Assembly (NCBI GenBank): GCA_021798855.1
Contig: JAJZBP010000092.1
Coordinates: forward strand, 1 to 8,059
DNA: 8,059 nucleotides
Reading direction: 5' to 3'
DNA from: Bacillota bacterium
Lineage (GTDB): Bacteria; Bacillota; Sulfobacillia; JAJZIM01; JAJZBP01
The translations under genes were made by a program, and so were the position numbers. Positions 5,778 to 8,059 of this stretch are shown here, in pieces. Below the pieces are notes generated by a model. The model ran no database searches, was not told the origin of the DNA, and saw nothing but the letters and a program-made list of their open reading frames with translations. Numbering within the stretch: the first letter of the stretch is position 1; the number at the start of each line of letters is the position of its first letter.

Positions 5778-6991
5778 CGGGGGTCCCCCCGCTCCGCGCG
5801 ACCATCGCCGGTGGGCGCCGCCTCCGCCCCGTGGGTGACTTCTCCGGCGGCAAATTCCCTCATTCCCCCGGGCGTTTCCACCCGGAGTCGCCCGTCCTCC
5901 CCCAGGGCCACCGCCGTCCCCCAGACCGTTTCCCGCGCGGTGCGCACCCGCACCCGGCGTCCGATGGTCACGTTGCGGGCCAGCCATTCCGCCCGGACGG
6001 CCGCCGGCCCTTCCCGCAGGAAGGCCAGGTACGCCGCTTCGGTTTCCTCCAACACCGCCTTGGCCAGGGCGGTCCGGTCCACCGTCTTCCCGGACGCCTC
6101 CCGCAGGGATGCCGCCGTCGCCGCCAGTTGGTCCGGCCACACCGTCGTATTGCCGTTGACGCCGATGCCCAGCACCAGGAAAGCCACCTTATCCGCCTCG
6201 GCCACCATCTCGCTGAGGATTCCGGCCACCTTCCGCTCACCCCAGAGGAGGTCATTGGGCCATTTTATCCCCAAGGAGACGCCGGCGCTCCTTCGCACCG
6301 CCCGGGCCACGGCCACCGCCGCCGCCAGCGTGATGGGAACCGCCTCAACGGGGGAAAGGACCGGGCGGAGCAACAAGGAGAGCAATAGATCGGTCCCGGC
6401 CGGCGCCGCTCCGTTCCCGTCGCCGCCCCCGCCGTCCCACCATGATCGCCCGAGCCGGCCCCGTCCGGCTGTTTGCCGCTCGGCCACGACCACCGTTCCC
6501 TCCGGTGCCCCTCCCAGACCCAGGTTTCGGGCCATGTCGTTGGTGGAACCGATCGCGCGGTAATAATGGACCTGCCGCCCGCATAAACCGGAGGTGGTCG
6601 TGATTTCCGCCGGTCGGATCAGGTCCGGCGCCGCCAGCAGACGATAACCCCGCCGGGGAGTCCCGCCGATGGCATACCCCTCGTGGCGCAACCTCTCCAC
6701 GGCTTTCCAGACCGCGTTCCGCGACACTCCGCACTCCCCGGCCAGCGCGGAACCGGAAACCGTCCGGCCTTCCGCCAGACCGGCCAGCACTTTTTCTTTT
6801 ATAGCACGGGAGCCGCCCTCGGCGGCGAACTGGGCGTCAATGGTTTCGCCGACGGTCCTCGGTGCCACAGGTGGCACCTGCGCCACGCTTGAGGTCTGTT
6901 CCTTGCCCTCGCCGACGATCCTCGGCGGCAAAGCCGCCTGCGCCACGCTCCAGGCGACGGGCGCAGGTGCGGAGCCCAACCCTTCTTTCAC
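5774..6991 (-). CDS. birA: Bifunctional biotin ligase / biotin-operon repressor with repeat-derived N-terminal extension
   Basis: BirA activates biotin with ATP and attaches it to the carrier domain of biotin-dependent carboxylases. The N-terminal winged helix makes it a repressor of biotin genes as well. Residues about 64-118 form the winged helix (VSGSALAGECGVSRNAVWKA, then RRGYRLL). The catalytic domain shows GRGRLGRSW (176-184, biotinyl-AMP loop), KWPND (243-247), KVAGIL (254-259) and GIGVN (275-279), followed by a C-terminal SH3-like segment. A Gly-rich insert (about 187-199) sits after GRSW. At 405 residues the protein is some 70 longer than usual. The excess is at the N-terminus (residues 3-64), which is encoded by the palindromic repeat at 6798-6982. 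The GTG at 6991 overlaps the nadC stop but has only a weak GGGAAAG site. The first later plausible start is GTG at 6790 (VLAGLAEG), which would trim the first helix of the DNA-binding domain. The enzyme identity is certain; the start is not. Confidence 0.93.
   Translation of the reverse strand: MKEGLGSAPAPVAWSVAQAALPPRIVGEGKEQTSSVAQVPPVAPRTVGETIDAQFAAEGGSRAIKEKVLAGLAEGRTVSGSALAGECGVSRNAVWKAVERLRHEGYAIGGTPRRGYRLLAAPDLIRPAEITTTSGLCGRQVHYYRAIGSTNDMARNLGLGGAPEGTVVVAERQTAGRGRLGRSWWDGGGGDGNGAAPAGTDLLLSLLLRPVLSPVEAVPITLAAAVAVARAVRRSAGVSLGIKWPNDLLWGERKVAGILSEMVAEADKVAFLVLGIGVNGNTTVWPDQLAATAASLREASGKTVDRTALAKAVLEETEAAYLAFLREGPAAVRAEWLARNVTIGRRVRVRTARETVWGTAVALGEDGRLRVETPGGMREFAAGEVTHGAEAAPTGDGRAERGDPR
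6798..6982 (-). repeat. Modular palindromic repeat, copy C, inside the 5' end of the birA frame
   Basis: Same conserved blocks as A and B: TTTATAGCACGGG (6798-6810), hairpin GCCGCC-CTC-GGCGGC (6812-6826), GAACTGGGCGTC, GAGGTCTGTTCC from 6891, GGCGACGGGCG and GGAGCCCAACCC. The shared hairpin differs from A and B by a paired change (A-T to G-C). Two related 39-40 base hairpin modules are inserted, at 6851-6890 and 6914-6952. The copy begins 5 bases after the nadC stop. It is open in the birA frame for its whole length and supplies residues 3-64 of the predicted protein. Confidence 0.9.
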
Positions 6992-7842
6992 GCCGGTTCT
7001 TTCCCGGGCAGGGGCGACAGGCGCAGGGAAAAATCCATGGCCCTGGCCGAATGGGTCAACTGGCCCATGGACACATAATCGACGCCGGTGGCCGCCACCC
7101 GAGCCAGGTTGTCCATGGTCACCCCGCCGGAAGCTTCCAGGGGAACCCTGCCGCCGGCCATGGCCACGGCCATGGCCAGTTTCCCTTCGTCCATGTTGTC
7201 CAAGAGAATGAAGTCCGCGCCCCCGGCCAGGGCTTCCTCCAATTCCTCCAGGTTGCCCACCTCCACCTGAACCTTCAGGTGCCGTGGACCATGTTCCCTG
7301 ACCAGCCGCAGCGCCTCCCGGACGCCGCCCGCCAAGGCCAGGTGGTTGTCTTTGATCAGGATCATGTCATCCAGGGCGAACCGGTGGTTGGTCCCGCCGC
7401 CCACCCGCACCGCGTATTTTTCCAAGAACCGCAAACCGGGAAGGGTCTTGCGCGTGTCCAGGAGACGGCATCCCGTTCCGGCCAAGGCTTGCGCGCCCCG
7501 CGCGGCCAGAGAGGCGATGCCCGAAAGGTGCTGGAGGAAGTTGAGAGCGGTCCGTTCGCCCGTTAGGATGGAGCGGGCCGGCCCCTCCACCGCCGCCACG
7601 CGGCGCTCAACCTCAACCCTCTCCCCATCCTCCGCCAACGCCGTGAAGGACAGCGCAGCGTCCAGCAGGCGGAAGACCGCGGCGACCACCGGCAGGCCGG
7701 CGACGACCCCTTCCTCCTTGGCCACGATCTCCGCGCGGGCCGCCAGGGCGCCGTCCACCAACAACTCGGTGGTGACGTCACCGCGACCCGCGTCCTCGGC
7801 CAAAGCCCGCCGCACACTTTCCTCCACCAGGAGCCGGTTCAT
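6988..7842 (-). CDS. nadC: Nicotinate-nucleotide pyrophosphorylase, quinolinate phosphoribosyltransferase
   Basis: NadC joins quinolinate and PRPP to give nicotinate mononucleotide, CO2 and pyrophosphate in de novo NAD synthesis (cytosolic). The 284-residue protein has the normal length and all family motifs: ERTALNFLQHLSGIA (96-110), TRKTLPGLR (130-138), GGGTNHR (148-154), KDNH (164-167), VEV (193-195), LLDN (213-216) and EASGG (236-240). Arg, His and Lys residues in these motifs bind the two phosphates and the carboxylates. I chose the ATG at 7842, not the longer frame starting at 7896, because it gives the family N-terminus (MNRLLVEESVRRAL) and is preceded by a GGAAGAGG ribosome binding site lying within the end of folK. 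Its TGA overlaps the GTG of the next frame. nadA and nadB are not in the window. Confidence 0.95.
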   Translation of the reverse strand: MNRLLVEESVRRALAEDAGRGDVTTELLVDGALAARAEIVAKEEGVVAGLPVVAAVFRLLDAALSFTALAEDGERVEVERRVAAVEGPARSILTGERTALNFLQHLSGIASLAARGAQALAGTGCRLLDTRKTLPGLRFLEKYAVRVGGGTNHRFALDDMILIKDNHLALAGGVREALRLVREHGPRHLKVQVEVGNLEELEEALAGGADFILLDNMDEGKLAMAVAMAGGRVPLEASGGVTMDNLARVAATGVDYVSMGQLTHSARAMDFSLRLSPLPGKEPA

Positions 7843-8059
7843 GCGCCCACCTCTTCCAGGCTGCCGCGGCGGCGCACCCAGGGTGTGCCGGTCCACGCCG
7901 CCAGGAACCCGCCCGCCCTTTCCCCCGAGGGCAGGACCAAAGCGGGCTCCAGTTCCAAGAGGGGAACCAGCACGAAGGGCCGCTCGGTCAGGCGGGGATG
8001 GGGCAGGGCGAGCGCCTCGTCGGCGCAGACGTGAGAAGCGAAGAGGAGCAGATCCAGAT
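7839..8059 (-). CDS. folK: HPPK, pterin pyrophosphokinase (folK), C-terminal part; 5' end outside window
   Basis: This is the last 73 codons of 6-hydroxymethyl-7,8-dihydropterin pyrophosphokinase, which transfers pyrophosphate from ATP to the pterin in cytosolic folate synthesis. The visible protein begins LDLLLFASHVCADEALALPH. The LDLLLF strand followed by LPHPRLTERPFVLVPLLEL is the HPPK signature, in which the Asp and His residues belong to the metal and nucleotide site and PHPR..ER.FVL is the conserved C-terminal strand and helix. The frame then runs to a tail rich in Arg and Glu and stops at TGA. The stop overlaps the nadC start as ATGA, so the two genes are probably translationally coupled. 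The N-terminal half, including the pterin-binding segment, lies beyond the right edge. Identification is secure from the motif even though the gene is partial. Confidence 0.9.
   Translation of the reverse strand, partial: LDLLLFASHVCADEALALPHPRLTERPFVLVPLLELEPALVLPSGERAGGFLAAWTGTPWVRRRGSLEEVGA

Noticed and set aside
5778..6140. N-terminal extension of the CoaX frame
   Set aside because: It overlaps birA entirely, is Gly/Arg-rich, and the kinase fold starts exactly at MILAVDVGNT from the ATG at 5777.
7843..7896. Upstream GTG/ATG start for nadC giving 302 residues
   Set aside because: It would overlap folK by over 50 bases; ATG 7842 has the ribosome site, the ATGA overlap and the family N-terminus.

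Overview
The window looks like a chromosomal stretch of a GC-rich, low-complexity-poor bacterium, most likely a Bacillota (Clostridia-type) lineage. The evidence is purine-rich GGAGG-type ribosome binding sites, frequent GTG/TTG starts, a class B penicillin-binding protein with two C-terminal PASTA domains, and a cofactor cluster (folK, nadC, birA with an N-terminal DNA-binding domain, coaX, panD) typical of that group. The assignment is inferred from gene content and not proven. All genes lie on the minus strand, so transcription runs from high to low coordinates.

Layout in transcription order. The 3' end of folK (8059-7839), nadC (7842-6988), birA (6991-5774), coaX (5777-5004) and a class B PBP (5007-2920) form one compact operon in which every stop overlaps the next start (ATGA, GTGA, ATGA, TTGA). 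After a 71-base gap comes a 33-residue single-pass membrane peptide (2848-2747), then two tandem copies of a modular palindromic repeat (2738-2418). Next is a DsbA/FrnE-family thiol oxidoreductase (2397-1780), which is intact only if one in-frame TGA is read as selenocysteine. A terminator-like hairpin and a good sigma-70-type promoter follow, then panD (1663-1301), a leader with nested inverted repeats, and a lipoprotein with five propeller-like repeats (1196-231). The last 230 bases hold no gene I can support.

The main discovery is the selenoprotein. Its reading frame opens with residues MQVFYDYN, then TGA, then PFCYIG, exactly where DsbA/FrnE proteins carry the first Cys of CPFC. Directly 3' of the TGA is an 8-bp stem capped by a GGA triloop, with 21 nt between TGA and loop, which fits the published bacterial SECIS geometry. 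The product would be a UxxC redox enzyme.

The second discovery is a repeat family present three times here, all in the same orientation. Three conserved blocks are separated by interchangeable hairpin modules, and a compensatory base-pair change in the shared hairpin argues for selection on structure. One copy lies inside the 5' end of the birA frame and supplies about 60 in-frame codons. The other two fill the gap between the small membrane gene and the selenoprotein gene, and end at its ribosome binding site.

Together the genes make or use cofactors: a pterin step (folK), NAD (nadC), biotin attachment (birA) and CoA (coaX, panD). A peptidoglycan transpeptidase is appended to the operon, and a redox selenoprotein sits between it and panD.
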